Source: Bacillota bacterium (GTDB lineage Bacteria; Bacillota; Clostridia; Lachnospirales; Lachnospiraceae). Taken from it: DNA of 43,668 bases. Made by a program: the position numbers and the translations under genes. Positions within the stretch are counted from its first letter, which is position 1, and every line of letters begins with the position of its first letter. The notes under the pieces were generated by a model that saw only the letters and a list, made by a program, of their open reading frames with translations, was not told the origin of the DNA and ran no database searches. Where the stretch lies: contig JAEWHU010000148.1 of the NCBI GenBank assembly GCA_023387635.1, positions 1 to 43,668 of the forward strand, read 5' to 3'. Shown piece by piece: positions 26,894-34,555 of this stretch.

Positions 26894-27631
26894 ATGATTA
26901 TATATAAAGTAAAAGATTATAAAGAAATGAGTAGAAAAGCCGCTAATATTATATCAGCTCAGATTATTTTGAAACCAGATTGTGTACTAGGTTTAGCTAC
27001 TGGTAGTTCTCCTATAGGTACATATAATCAGTTAATTGAGTGGTATAAAAAAGGTGACTTAGACTTTTCACATGTTAAATCAGTAAATCTAGATGAATAT
27101 AAAGGACTCAGTAAAGATAGTAGCCATAGTTATTATAATTATATGTATAATAATTTATTCTCACAAGTGAATATAAAGCTAGATAATACTTATTTACCAA
27201 ATGGGATGGCAGAGGATAGTACAGCTGAATGTGATAGGTATAATAAAATTATAAAGTCTCTTGGAGGAATAGATTTACAACTATTAGGACTTGGTCATAA
27301 TGGACATATTGGATTTAATGAGCCAGGGGACGCTTTTGAAAAAGAAACACATTGTGTGGCACTAGCACAGAGTACAATAGATGCCAATGCAAGATTATTT
27401 AAAAATCAAGATGAGGTTCCAAGATATGCTTACACCATGGGGATATCTAATATTATGAAAGCTAAAAAAATCGTAATTATAGTAAGTGGTGAAGATAAAG
27501 CTAGTATAGTAAAAGAAGCTTTTTTTGGACCTGTTACACCAAATATTCCAGCATCTATTTTACAGATGCACAGTGATGTTACTCTTATAGGTGATGAAGC
27601 AGCTTTAGGGGAGATTAATTCATATAATTGA
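26894..27631 (+). CDS. nagB: Glucosamine-6-phosphate deaminase
   Basis: Converts glucosamine-6-P to fructose-6-P and ammonia, the entry of amino sugars into glycolysis. At 245 residues it has the normal bacterial length. Visible motifs are the phosphate loop LGLATGSSPIGTY, the general-base region VNLDEYKGL, and GLGHNGHIGFNEPG with the catalytic histidine. The last gene of the cluster, it is followed by a strong terminator. NagA, the deacetylase needed to make its substrate from GlcNAc-6-P, is not in the window. AAAGGA precedes the ATG at a rather long spacing. Confidence 0.96.
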   Translation: MIIYKVKDYKEMSRKAANIISAQIILKPDCVLGLATGSSPIGTYNQLIEWYKKGDLDFSHVKSVNLDEYKGLSKDSSHSYYNYMYNNLFSQVNIKLDNTYLPNGMAEDSTAECDRYNKIIKSLGGIDLQLLGLGHNGHIGFNEPGDAFEKETHCVALAQSTIDANARLFKNQDEVPRYAYTMGISNIMKAKKIVIIVSGEDKASIVKEAFFGPVTPNIPASILQMHSDVTLIGDEAALGEINSYN

Positions 27632-27643
27632 AATTGCTTATAT

Positions 27644-27691
27644 AAAAAGGAAATATTTATTAACCTAATAGGTTCATAATATTTCCTTTTT
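27644..27691. terminator. Strong terminator after nagB
   Basis: A 14-bp perfect stem (AAAAAGGAAATATT at 27644-27657, AATATTTCCTTTTT at 27678-27691) with an inner AACCTAATAGGTT hairpin and T tract. It ends the chitobiose cluster. Confidence 0.92.
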
Positions 27692-27753
27692 ATTTCTATG
27701 AATTTCGTGAATATTTACATTTATAATAAGTTATGATAAACTTCAAGTTATAA

Positions 27754-27769
27754 CTACAATTGATTGTAG
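27754..27769. promoter_or_regulatory. 16-bp palindrome just upstream of a ribosome binding site
   Basis: CTACAAT-TG-ATTGTAG, five bases before the AAAGGAG of the next gene. As DNA it could be an operator; as RNA it would be a tight hairpin beside the ribosome site only if the two-base loop opens. The role is unknown. Confidence 0.5.
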
Positions 27770-27785
27770 AATTAAAGGAGAACTC

Positions 27786-29267
27786 ATGATAAGAGATATA
27801 TTTAATGATATAGTGGAACAAAAGGATATAAGACAAAATTTAATTAAGTTAAAGACTGAATTAAAGGAAGGATATAATAAAACAGCATTACTTTATCAAA
27901 TGGGAAATGATTATTCTATATTTGATAAGTTGTTACGAAATGATGATGCTAAGATACGTAAAAACACTGCTTTAATTATGGGAGAATTAGCAGTGCCTTC
28001 TTTTTTAACAAAATTACATGATGCTTATAATAATGAAGAACAACTCTATGTTAAAAGTTCTTATCTTGTAGCGCTTAAAAACTTTGATTATACGAATCTA
28101 ATACCTGAATTCAAAGAAAGACTTGAACATTTAAGCGGATTAGCGGTTGACGATAGCAACAAGAAACATATAAGTGAGGAAATAAGAATACTATCCGATT
28201 TAATTATTGGGAAGGAAGGTATAAAGCTGCATAAATTCACAGGATATAATATACCTTCAACGTTAGTATTACTAACAAATCGTAATTTTAAAAATATAAC
28301 ATTAGAACAGTTAACGTCCTATAAAGCCAAAGAATTTAATGCGGGTGTTATTGTAAAGGCTGATAATATAAGTGAAATATTAGATATAAGAACTTATAGC
28401 GAAATATTATTTATGCTTGATAAACTTAAAGTATGTGAAAATGATCCATTAAAAGCAGCTCATGCCATTGCAAATAGTGAGTTATTAGAATTTTTAGAGA
28501 AAAGGCATAAAGGTGATAGCACATATTATTTTAGAATTGAATTGAAGAGTAAGTTGGAATTAGATAAAAAAAGTGCATTTAATAAAAAACTTAGTTCGGA
28601 AATAGAACGACTTACAAATCGTAAGTTAGTAAACTCTACATCTAACTATGAATTTGAGATTCGACTAATCGAGAATAAAGAAGGCAGCTATAATGTTTTG
28701 ATAAAGTTATTTACCCTTAAAGATAATAGATTTTTTTATCGTATCAATTCTACTGCAACAAGCATTGCACCTGTAACAGCTGCTCTTTTAGCGAATCTTG
28801 CTAAGGATTATTTAGTCGAAGGAGCAAAAGTTTTAGACCCATTTTGTGGGGTTGGAACTATGCTAATAGAACGTCATAAGTTAGTAAAAGCGAATACCAT
28901 GTATGGGTTAGATATTTTTGCTGATGCAATTAAAAAAGCAAAAGATAATACAGAAACTGCTCATTTAATAGCCCACTATATTAACCGCGACTTTTTTGAT
29001 TTTAAACATGAATATCTTTTTGATGAAATATTTACTAATATGCCGAGAGTGATGGGTCATAAAGAAGAAGATGATATATTCAAACTTTATCAAAAATTTT
29101 TCTTTAAAGCAAAAGAACATTTAGAGAAAAATGGAATTATTGTTTTGTATTCACATAACAAAGATTTTGTATATAAACTTTTAAATCGTTCCATTTACAA
29201 AATAGAAGAAGAATTCGAAATATCTAAAAAAGAGGGAGCATATTTATTTATTATAAGATATTTATAA
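27786..29267 (+). CDS. HEAT-like / THUMP-like SAM-dependent methyltransferase
   Basis: Predicted RNA (less likely DNA) methyltransferase of 493 residues. The first 140 residues look like HEAT-type helical repeats (RKNTALIMGELAV is a typical helix pair). A THUMP-like alpha/beta region follows (about 150-315), then a Rossmann methyltransferase domain like the RlmL/Trm group. That domain has SAM motif I LDPFCGVGTML (350-360), the acidic end of strand 2 in YGLDIF (373-378) and motif IV. Motif IV, expected as NPPY or NPPF for guanine-N2 enzymes, reads NMPR (418-421), so target chemistry is uncertain. AAAGGAG precedes ATG 27786. It is monocistronic between two terminators. Confidence 0.78.
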   Translation: MIRDIFNDIVEQKDIRQNLIKLKTELKEGYNKTALLYQMGNDYSIFDKLLRNDDAKIRKNTALIMGELAVPSFLTKLHDAYNNEEQLYVKSSYLVALKNFDYTNLIPEFKERLEHLSGLAVDDSNKKHISEEIRILSDLIIGKEGIKLHKFTGYNIPSTLVLLTNRNFKNITLEQLTSYKAKEFNAGVIVKADNISEILDIRTYSEILFMLDKLKVCENDPLKAAHAIANSELLEFLEKRHKGDSTYYFRIELKSKLELDKKSAFNKKLSSEIERLTNRKLVNSTSNYEFEIRLIENKEGSYNVLIKLFTLKDNRFFYRINSTATSIAPVTAALLANLAKDYLVEGAKVLDPFCGVGTMLIERHKLVKANTMYGLDIFADAIKKAKDNTETAHLIAHYINRDFFDFKHEYLFDEIFTNMPRVMGHKEEDDIFKLYQKFFFKAKEHLEKNGIIVLYSHNKDFVYKLLNRSIYKIEEEFEISKKEGAYLFIIRYL

Positions 29268-29299
29268 TTGATAAAGTGGTCTTAAAATCAAATTTTAGA

Positions 29300-29353
29300 A
29301 AGAGAAAGATTTTTACAAATAATTAACAATTTTTATAAAATCTTTCTCTTTTC
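29300..29353. terminator. Terminator after the methyltransferase gene
   Basis: AAGAGAAAGATTTT (29300-29313) pairs with AAAATCTTTCTCTT (29337-29350), followed by TTCT. The right arm ends six bases before the cold-shock -35 box. Confidence 0.85.
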
Positions 29354-29355
29354 TA

Positions 29356-29384
29356 TTGACAATTACTTTTTTCAATGCTATTAT
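29356..29384 (+). promoter_or_regulatory. Sigma-A promoter of the cold-shock gene
   Basis: TTGACA (29356-29361), a 17-bp spacer, TATTAT (29379-29384): a near-consensus vegetative promoter. It predicts transcription from about 29391 and a 5' leader of about 125 bases, typical of cold-shock mRNAs. Confidence 0.9.
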
Positions 29385-29414
29385 GAAAGAGTATTTTAGA
29401 TGTTTTTATTGATT

Positions 29415-29467
29415 TCACATATTTTTGTAAGTCATTAGCTCGTTTAATGATTTACAAAAATATGTGA
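29415..29467 (+). promoter_or_regulatory. 23-bp hairpin in the cold-shock mRNA leader
   Basis: TCACATATTTTTGTAA (29415-29430), then G, then TCATTA pairs with TAATGA, T, TTACAAAAATATGTGA (29452-29467). Only one G-U interrupts a 23-bp stem with a 7-base loop. It lies wholly inside the leader, about 35 bases before the Shine-Dalgarno. It is a candidate temperature-responsive or RNA-stability element, possibly opened by the protein itself; it could also act as an attenuator. Confidence 0.8.
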
Positions 29468-29516
29468 TTTTCTTATATGCAAGCAAAATATAATAATTTT
29501 TTAGGAGGTATCTTTC

Positions 29517-29720
29517 ATGAATAAAGGTACAGTAAAATGGTTTAACGAACAAAAAGGTTTTGGATTTATCACTAATGATCAAGGTGGAGATGATGTATTC
29601 GTACATTTTTCTGGTATTGTTTCAGAAGGTTTCAAAACTTTAGCTGAAGGTCAAAAAGTAACTTTTGATATTACTCGTGGCGAACGTGGAATGCAAGCAG
29701 TTAATGTAAGCGTAGCATAA
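29517..29720 (+). CDS. Cold-shock protein (CspA family)
   Basis: Single-stranded RNA/DNA-binding chaperone of 67 residues that prevents RNA secondary structure at low temperature and often in rapid growth. RNP1 (KGFGFI) and RNP2 (VFVHFS) are intact, as is the starting MNKGTVKWFNEQ. TAGGAGG stands ahead of the ATG. It is monocistronic, with a strong promoter, a long structured leader and a clean terminator. Confidence 0.97.
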   Translation: MNKGTVKWFNEQKGFGFITNDQGGDDVFVHFSGIVSEGFKTLAEGQKVTFDITRGERGMQAVNVSVA

Positions 29721-29771
29721 TAATTCGCAAGAATATTATAAAGTGGGAACAGCAGTTCTATAAACTAAAGA

Positions 29772-29830
29772 GAGGCTATTAGTCATATTTATGTGATAAC
29801 ATCACATGATATTGGCTAATAGCCTCTTTT
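29772..29830 (+). terminator. Terminator after the cold-shock gene
   Basis: GAGGCTATTAG (29772-29782) pairs with CTAATAGCCTC (29816-29826), with an inner ATGTGAT/ATCACAT stem (29791-29807) and a TTTT tail. Confidence 0.9.
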
Positions 29831-30220
29831 GATTTAATAGTGATTTTCTCATGATTTTAAAAATTTACTAGCATTTACAATTAATACTTTTTGAATTTTC
29901 TGATAATTAAATGCATAACTTGACTAATTTTGGATATATGATATGATGTATATAACATATTATTTGCAATTCACTGTGATTTTAATAAAAGAAAAAGAAT
30001 ATATTTGTTTTTGTGAAATTTTATAATTAATAAACGATTTAAAGCGATATGTTTAAAAAACTATATTGAAAGAATATCTTTTTTCTTTTAATTGTTAGAA
30101 AATTTTAAAATTGTTCACCATAAATCACACTGAATCTAATATATTTTACAATCTTTAAAAGTCAAGAGGGCTTTTTGGGTGAACATTATACTATATAATA
30201 TTATTAAGGAGGCTTTTAGA
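29831..30220 (+). promoter_or_regulatory. Promoter and long leader of the L25 gene
   Basis: No gene is seen in this 390-base stretch. A good sigma-A promoter is TTGACT (29920-29925), a 16-bp spacer and TATGAT (29942-29947). This predicts a leader of about 265 bases. Its 3' part has a long-range 8-bp pairing TGTTCACC (30112-30119) with GGTGAACA (30178-30185), 35 bases before the start codon, which could be a ribosomal-protein-type control structure. Confidence 0.6.
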
Positions 30221-30802
30221 ATGCAAAAAACCGCAGTTATGAACATTGAAACAAGGACTAGTACTAATAAGGGTGCGAATAATCTATTAAGGAAAAATGG
30301 GTATATACCAGGTAATATTTTTGGAAAAGGGATTGAATCAATATCTATAGCTATTAAGAAGGACGAGTTCACTAAATCGTTGAAAAAACATGGTAGAAAC
30401 TCTGTGTTTAAGCTTGTAACTCCTAACAATGAAGCATATACAGTTATGACAAAAGATATCCAAGTTAAACCAATAATTAATGAATTATCTCATTTGGATT
30501 TTCAACTTGTATCCCTTTTGGAAGAAATTAAAATGGATGTATCTATTAAAATTATTGGATCAGAATTTATCGAGGCAAAAAGATTAATTCTTAATAGTAG
30601 TGTGGATTCAATCCCGGTATACGGCTTGCCACATGATATTCCACATGAAATAGAGATAGATGTGTCAAACATGAAACCTGGTGATAATGTAATATTTAGT
30701 GACCTAAAGCTTCCAGATGGAATCACATCCGATTGTGATCCAGAGCTAAAAATAATTACTATAAGAGGCTCTAGAGTACAAGAAGCAGCAGTTAGTGAGT
30801 AA
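30221..30802 (+). CDS. rplY: Ribosomal protein L25, Ctc (general stress) form
   Basis: 5S-rRNA-binding ribosomal protein with the extra C-terminal TL5/Ctc domain, 193 residues. The N-terminal L25 domain is seen in NNLLRKNGYIPGNIFGKG and VMTKDIQVKPIINELSHLDFQLV. The second beta-rich domain has VDSIPVYGLPHDIPHEIEIDVSNMKPGD. The frame is open from GTG 30179, but AAGGAGG at 30206-30212 fixes ATG 30221. It has a long leader and a strong terminator. In Bacillus this form is stress-induced; here the sequence only shows a vegetative-type promoter. Confidence 0.93.
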   Translation: MQKTAVMNIETRTSTNKGANNLLRKNGYIPGNIFGKGIESISIAIKKDEFTKSLKKHGRNSVFKLVTPNNEAYTVMTKDIQVKPIINELSHLDFQLVSLLEEIKMDVSIKIIGSEFIEAKRLILNSSVDSIPVYGLPHDIPHEIEIDVSNMKPGDNVIFSDLKLPDGITSDCDPELKIITIRGSRVQEAAVSE

Positions 30803-30874
30803 ATAAGATAATATACATAGTAAATAAGAGTTAATGATTGTTTTGCAATAAGATTATTAGTAATAATGTAAAAT

Positions 30875-30918
30875 AAGAAAGAACAAGGAAATTGGTGTCA
30901 GTTTCCTTGTTCTTTCTT
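30875..30918. terminator. Bidirectional terminator between L25 and the LysM-SleB gene
   Basis: A perfect 17-bp stem (30875-30891 with 30902-30918, AAGAAAGAACAAGGAAA arm) and 10-base loop, with A- and T-rich ends on both sides. It serves the converging genes. Confidence 0.92.
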
Positions 30919-30934
30919 TGTGTATGTTTATTAT

Positions 30935-31828
30935 TTATTTAACAAAAATCATATCATCGTAACGTGCTGTAATATCCTTTGACCATAACCAATCGCTTGT
31001 GGAACTATCATCAAAGAAAAATAATGCACCATTACTTGGGTCAGCACCAGTAAGAGCTTCTTTTGCCGCTTTTAATGCTTCACTTGAAGCTGGCTTATTA
31101 ATGTAGCCATTTTTAACAGGTGTAAATTGATAATATCCCCCTGACACTTCATAGATTACTGATTTTATGGAAGATGGGAATTGATTACTTTGAACTCTAT
31201 TTACAACCACTGAACCAACGGATACCATAGCATTATAAGGTTGTCCGGTAGCCTCTGCTGTAATAAGTCTTGCTAGTAGATCTAATTCATCTTCAGTATA
31301 AGATATTACTGCTTTTGAGCTATTGTTAGTCTTTGAGCTATTGTTAGCCTTTGAACTATTGTTTGTATTTGTAGTATTACTAGTCTTTGAACTATTATTA
31401 GTAGTTGGTGTGCTTATGTTGTTTTCAACCTTTGGATTATTCGCTGTATAAGTCTTTGTACTACCATTTGATGTAGGGATTAAAAGTATTTCTCCTGGTA
31501 ATATAAGATCATCCCACTTGTTATTAGCTTTTCTTAATGTTTCTAAAGAAATATTATTTTGTAAAGCTATGTTAAATAAATTGTCACCATTTTTCACTTT
31601 GTAAGCTGTTGCTGGGACATCAATTATCTGTCCAGGATATATAATGTCTGTATTTAAATCATTCATTGACTTTAAAGTGTCTACATCACTATTAAATAAA
31701 TCACCTATTTTATAGAGTGAATCATTGTTTATAATAGTATAATCAGCAGCTTTTGCAGATGCGGAAAATATGGTTAATGATAGGAGTAAGCTAGTACCCA
31801 ATACCCCTACTTTAGTTAATCGATTCAT
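30935..31828 (-). CDS. Secreted LysM-SleB/CwlJ-type cell wall hydrolase
   Basis: Exported peptidoglycan (cortex) lytic enzyme of 297 residues. A signal peptide ends near ASAKAADY (about 27). Two LysM peptidoglycan-binding repeats follow (about 29-72 and 75-117, each ending PGQIIDVP or PGEILLIP), then a low-complexity Ser/Asn/Thr/Lys linker (about 120-173), then the Hydrolase_2 domain beginning TEDELDLLARLITAEA, where Glu192 is the expected catalytic residue. The linker is coded by 18-bp repeats. AGGAGG lies before the ATG on the minus strand. It may act in spore germination or vegetative wall turnover. Confidence 0.92.
   Translation of the reverse strand: MNRLTKVGVLGTSLLLSLTIFSASAKAADYTIINNDSLYKIGDLFNSDVDTLKSMNDLNTDIIYPGQIIDVPATAYKVKNGDNLFNIALQNNISLETLRKANNKWDDLILPGEILLIPTSNGSTKTYTANNPKVENNISTPTTNNSSKTSNTTNTNNSSKANNSSKTNNSSKAVISYTEDELDLLARLITAEATGQPYNAMVSVGSVVVNRVQSNQFPSSIKSVIYEVSGGYYQFTPVKNGYINKPASSEALKAAKEALTGADPSNGALFFFDDSSTSDWLWSKDITARYDDMIFVK
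31314..31367 (-). repeat. 18-bp in-frame tandem repeat coding the NSSK linker
   Basis: Three units on the + strand, starting TTTGAGCTATTGTTAGTC at 31314, with near-copies at 31332 and 31350. They encode repeated Asn-Ser-Ser-Lys blocks of the LysM/SleB linker, so linker length may vary between strains. Confidence 0.85.
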
Positions 31829-32091
31829 AAGTACCTCCTGTATATCGTTTATGTTTGTAGTTGTTAGTGGGATATATATATTGTAAGGTAGTTCAATGTT
31901 AAAAACTAGAAAGGAATATTGGAAGTAGAGGAAGAGTCTACTAAATAAGTTTATTTATCTCAAACATTCTAGATTTAGTCAAAAATTCTTTAAGAAGAAT
32001 TAAAGATGTTAACTTAAACATAGAATGATGCTTTACTAAAATTAAACAAGACGTTATAATTAACATAACGAAAGATAAGGAGATGTAATGA
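31829..32091. other. Divergent intergenic region
   Basis: Serves the minus-strand hydrolase and the plus-strand HD-like gene. On the plus strand, TTTACT (32033-32038), a 16-bp spacer and TATAAT (32055-32060) form a plausible promoter. An overlapping inverted repeat CGTTAT/ATAACG (32052-32057 and 32065-32070) could be an operator. AATTCTT-TAAG-AAGAATT (31984-32001) is another small palindrome. No further gene is seen. Confidence 0.5.
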
Positions 32092-32634
32092 GTGAAATGG
32101 ATACAGCATTTAAGAACGATTAATCATCATAAAAAATATGTTATGAAGTATTGTTTTCGTGTTGGGTTGTATAAACAAGGATTATTTCATGACTTATCTA
32201 AATATTCATGGGTTGAATTTCGTGTAGGGGCAAGATACTATCAAGGAGATAAAAGTCCAAATATAGCCGAACGAATAGAAAAAGGGCATAGCCTTGCTTG
32301 GTTACACCATAAAGGCCGCAATAAACATCATTTAGAATATTGGATTGATTATAGTTTAAATAGTTCAGAAGGCATGATTGGTACAAAAATGCCAAAAAAA
32401 TATGTGGTTGAAATGTTTTGTGACCGTATAGCTGCTAGCAAAATATACAATAAGGATAAGTATGTAAATTCAGACCCACTAGACTATTTTTTATTATCGA
32501 AAGAACATTACATGATACATAACGATACCAAAGACTTAATAGAGATGCTTCTAACTATGTTAATAGATAAAGGGGAAGAGGAGACCTTTCGTTATATAAA
32601 AAAGGTGGTTCTTAGTGATTCTTTTAACTATTAA
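32092..32634 (+). CDS. DUF5662-like protein with an HD-type His/Asp motif
   Basis: Protein of unknown function, 180 residues. It is rich in histidines arranged like a small metal-dependent HD domain: HHKK near the start, GLFHDLSKY (His-Asp pair), then HSLAWLHHKGRNKHHLEYW and, later, EHYMIHN. HD proteins are phosphohydrolases, but that activity is only suggested here. The start is GTG 32092, with AAGGAGA at 32077-32083; an ATG at 32088 is in another frame. The next gene starts 32 bases downstream and may be co-transcribed. Confidence 0.7.
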   Translation: MKWIQHLRTINHHKKYVMKYCFRVGLYKQGLFHDLSKYSWVEFRVGARYYQGDKSPNIAERIEKGHSLAWLHHKGRNKHHLEYWIDYSLNSSEGMIGTKMPKKYVVEMFCDRIAASKIYNKDKYVNSDPLDYFLLSKEHYMIHNDTKDLIEMLLTMLIDKGEEETFRYIKKVVLSDSFNY

Positions 32635-32666
32635 ACAGACCTTAATAGTAATGCAAAGGAGAGTAT

Positions 32667-33365
32667 ATGGATAATAAGATGGGATTAAAAAGGATTCACA
32701 ATTATGAAGATTTTGTATCAATGTTAAGGGAAGTTGGAATGTCAATGGGTGGAGAGAATAATGAGGGAGTTTTTTCTTTATCTAGTCATTTTGATACTAA
32801 TATACTATGGCATACAGAAGACAGAGAAACAGATCCCTGGGAATGGCGTATCAGAGTGTTAAATGAAACAGATGATATTGCTTATGGGAAGTTGTTTTTT
32901 AAAAAAAGTGGATTTATCACAAAAGAATGGTATCCATATTTTTATACCATAAGAAGAAATAATAAAGAGTTTGATGAAGAATATGAGGATGGAAAGTTAA
33001 GTTATTTATCAAAAAAAATATATCAGTTATTTAATGAAAATGATAGTATTCCTTTACATTTAATGAAGCAAGAATTAAATATAACAAAAGAAGAGAAAAG
33101 TATGTTTGATAAGGCAATTATTGAACTTCAGATGAAAATGTATTTAACCATGTGTGGAAATAGTAGAAAAATATCATCCAAGGGACAAGTGTATGGTTGG
33201 TCATCCACTGTATTTTGTAAAACTGAAGATTTCTTTGGAGATGATGTAATAGGGCTTGCAAGGAATATTACAAAGGAAGATGCCTATAAAACAATATGGG
33301 AACAAATCTATAGAATAAATCCAGAAGCGGATGAAAAGAAAGTCAAAAAGTTCATATTAGGTTAG
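32667..33365 (+). CDS. AlkZ-like (winged-helix) protein of unknown function
   Basis: Soluble protein of 232 residues. The segments DPWEWRIRVL, IAYGKLFFKKSGFITKEWYPYFYTIRR and the final VKKFILG recall proteins annotated as AlkZ-related, the winged-helix family of bacterial DNA glycosylases for alkylated or crosslinked bases. It is shorter than genuine AlkZ, and I do not see the catalytic QxQ motif, so glycosylase activity should not be assumed. AAAGGAG precedes the ATG. It follows the HD-like gene and is followed by a tandem-repeat tract. Confidence 0.6.
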   Translation: MDNKMGLKRIHNYEDFVSMLREVGMSMGGENNEGVFSLSSHFDTNILWHTEDRETDPWEWRIRVLNETDDIAYGKLFFKKSGFITKEWYPYFYTIRRNNKEFDEEYEDGKLSYLSKKIYQLFNENDSIPLHLMKQELNITKEEKSMFDKAIIELQMKMYLTMCGNSRKISSKGQVYGWSSTVFCKTEDFFGDDVIGLARNITKEDAYKTIWEQIYRINPEADEKKVKKFILG

Positions 33366-33393
33366 ATTATAAATAAAAAGTTCTGATATTAAG

Positions 33394-33526
33394 AAAATAA
33401 ATATGAAGAAAATAGATATTAAAAATTGATATTAGGAAAATTGATATTAAGAAAATTGAGATAAATAATATTGAGATTAGTAATTTTGAGATTAATAATA
33501 TTGAGATTAGTAAAATTTTAATATAT
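33394..33526 (+). repeat. 15-bp tandem repeat tract, about nine units
   Basis: Units such as AAAATTGATATTAAG (33437), AAAATTGAGATAAAT (33452), AATATTGAGATTAGT (33467 and identically 33497) and AATTTTGAGATTAAT (33482) keep a 15-bp period from 33394 to 33526, apart from one 13-bp unit. It lies in the 232-base gap after the AlkZ-like gene and before the terminator. No function is evident. Confidence 0.9.
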
Positions 33527-33554
33527 TGATATTAAAATTTTTATATGGAATATG

Positions 33555-33596
33555 AAAAAAAGAAGAATCATTTATACAAATGGTCCTTCTTTTTTT
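33555..33596. terminator. Bidirectional terminator
   Basis: AAAAAAAGAAG (33555-33565) pairs with CTTCTTTTTTT (33586-33596), with an inner CATTT/AAATG stem (33569-33573 and 33578-33582). It serves the AlkZ-like gene and the converging AraC-type gene. Confidence 0.88.
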
Positions 33597-33597
33597 T

Positions 33598-34419
33598 CTA
33601 TTTGCCGGTTTGGACTGTATTAAATTTCATTGTATTTAACTTTCGAAATTCTCTTGGGCTACACCCGCATATCTTTAAGAATTCACGATTAAAAGTTCTA
33701 GAATTCTCGTAACCACAGGTAAAACTAATGGATAGAATATCTTCGTTAGTTCTTTGAAGTAGTGTTTGTGCATAATTGATTCTAAGGGTATTAATGTATT
33801 GAGTATAACTTGTGTGAAGTTTCTCACTAAATATCCTTGAAATATTATATTTACTTATTCCAAAATGAGTAGCTAATTGATCTAATGATATAGGTTCAGT
33901 AAAATTTTCAGCAAGATAGGTGATTATCTTAGCTGTATTACCAGGAGGTTGCCTATCTCGATTTGGCTTTAGTTCCATAAGTGGCATCACCCTTGATAAA
34001 ATCAATTGTAAATAGGCATTAATTACATTTAAATCCTCAGGTATATATTGATATTCCATTAAAGAATTCATGGAGTAGGGAATATCTTTGTGAAGCATTG
34101 TAGCAGGTATAAAGGGGTTTGTCGGATATTGTTTTAATAGGGTATTCATATAATCACCACTCATTTCAACGGGAAATAAAGTTAAGATGACATTATTAGT
34201 GGTATCTTTTTTGGTAAAATAACTATGTATACTATTTGGAAAAGCAATAGAAAAATCACCTTCCTTTAATATTTTTTTACTTTGGCCAATAGTAACTTCT
34301 GTTTCTCCATTAAGAACGTAAAGAATTTCTATATGAGTATGTAAGTGAGGTGGGAAAGTCATATTTTGTGTTGAAAATATACGAAACAATTTTGAACCAT
34401 TTTCATAAAAGGGAATCAT
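33598..34419 (-). CDS. AraC-family regulator with cupin sensor domain
   Basis: Transcription regulator of 273 residues. An N-terminal cupin (about 5-130) shows FPPHLHTHIEILYVLNGETEV and GDFSIAFPNSIHSY, where sugars or metals bind in relatives. A C-terminal AraC double helix-turn-helix follows (about 170-265: ISLDQLATHFGISKYNISRIF and ILSISFTCGYENSRTFNREFLKICGCSPREFR). It is divergent from the dehydrogenase/ThuA genes, which it probably controls. AAGGAGG lies eight bases before the ATG on the minus strand. Confidence 0.92.
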   Translation of the reverse strand: MIPFYENGSKLFRIFSTQNMTFPPHLHTHIEILYVLNGETEVTIGQSKKILKEGDFSIAFPNSIHSYFTKKDTTNNVILTLFPVEMSGDYMNTLLKQYPTNPFIPATMLHKDIPYSMNSLMEYQYIPEDLNVINAYLQLILSRVMPLMELKPNRDRQPPGNTAKIITYLAENFTEPISLDQLATHFGISKYNISRIFSEKLHTSYTQYINTLRINYAQTLLQRTNEDILSISFTCGYENSRTFNREFLKICGCSPREFRKLNTMKFNTVQTGK

Positions 34420-34471
34420 AAAAATTCCTCCTTATCCGCAATATTTGTCTAGTATCAGTTGCCCTATGTCA

Positions 34472-34499
34472 TGAATTATAAGGGGTAAAATGATATAAT
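34472..34499 (+). promoter_or_regulatory. Candidate promoter of the dehydrogenase/ThuA genes
   Basis: TATAAT (34494-34499) with a poor -35 (TGAATT, 34472-34477) at 16 bp. A good -10 with a weak -35 in a 136-base divergent region fits activation by the AraC-type protein. Confidence 0.45.
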
Positions 34500-34555
34500 G
34501 CAAATAGAATTGTAAATAAATAAAGTACAGTATTTAAAGGGATGGAGGAAGTAAT

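Noticed and set aside
30179..30220. GTG start for L25
   Set aside because: AAGGAGG and the conserved N-terminus point to ATG 30221.
33394..33526. Possible CRISPR or integron-type repeat
   Set aside because: Contiguous short units with no spacers and no recombinase or cas genes nearby.
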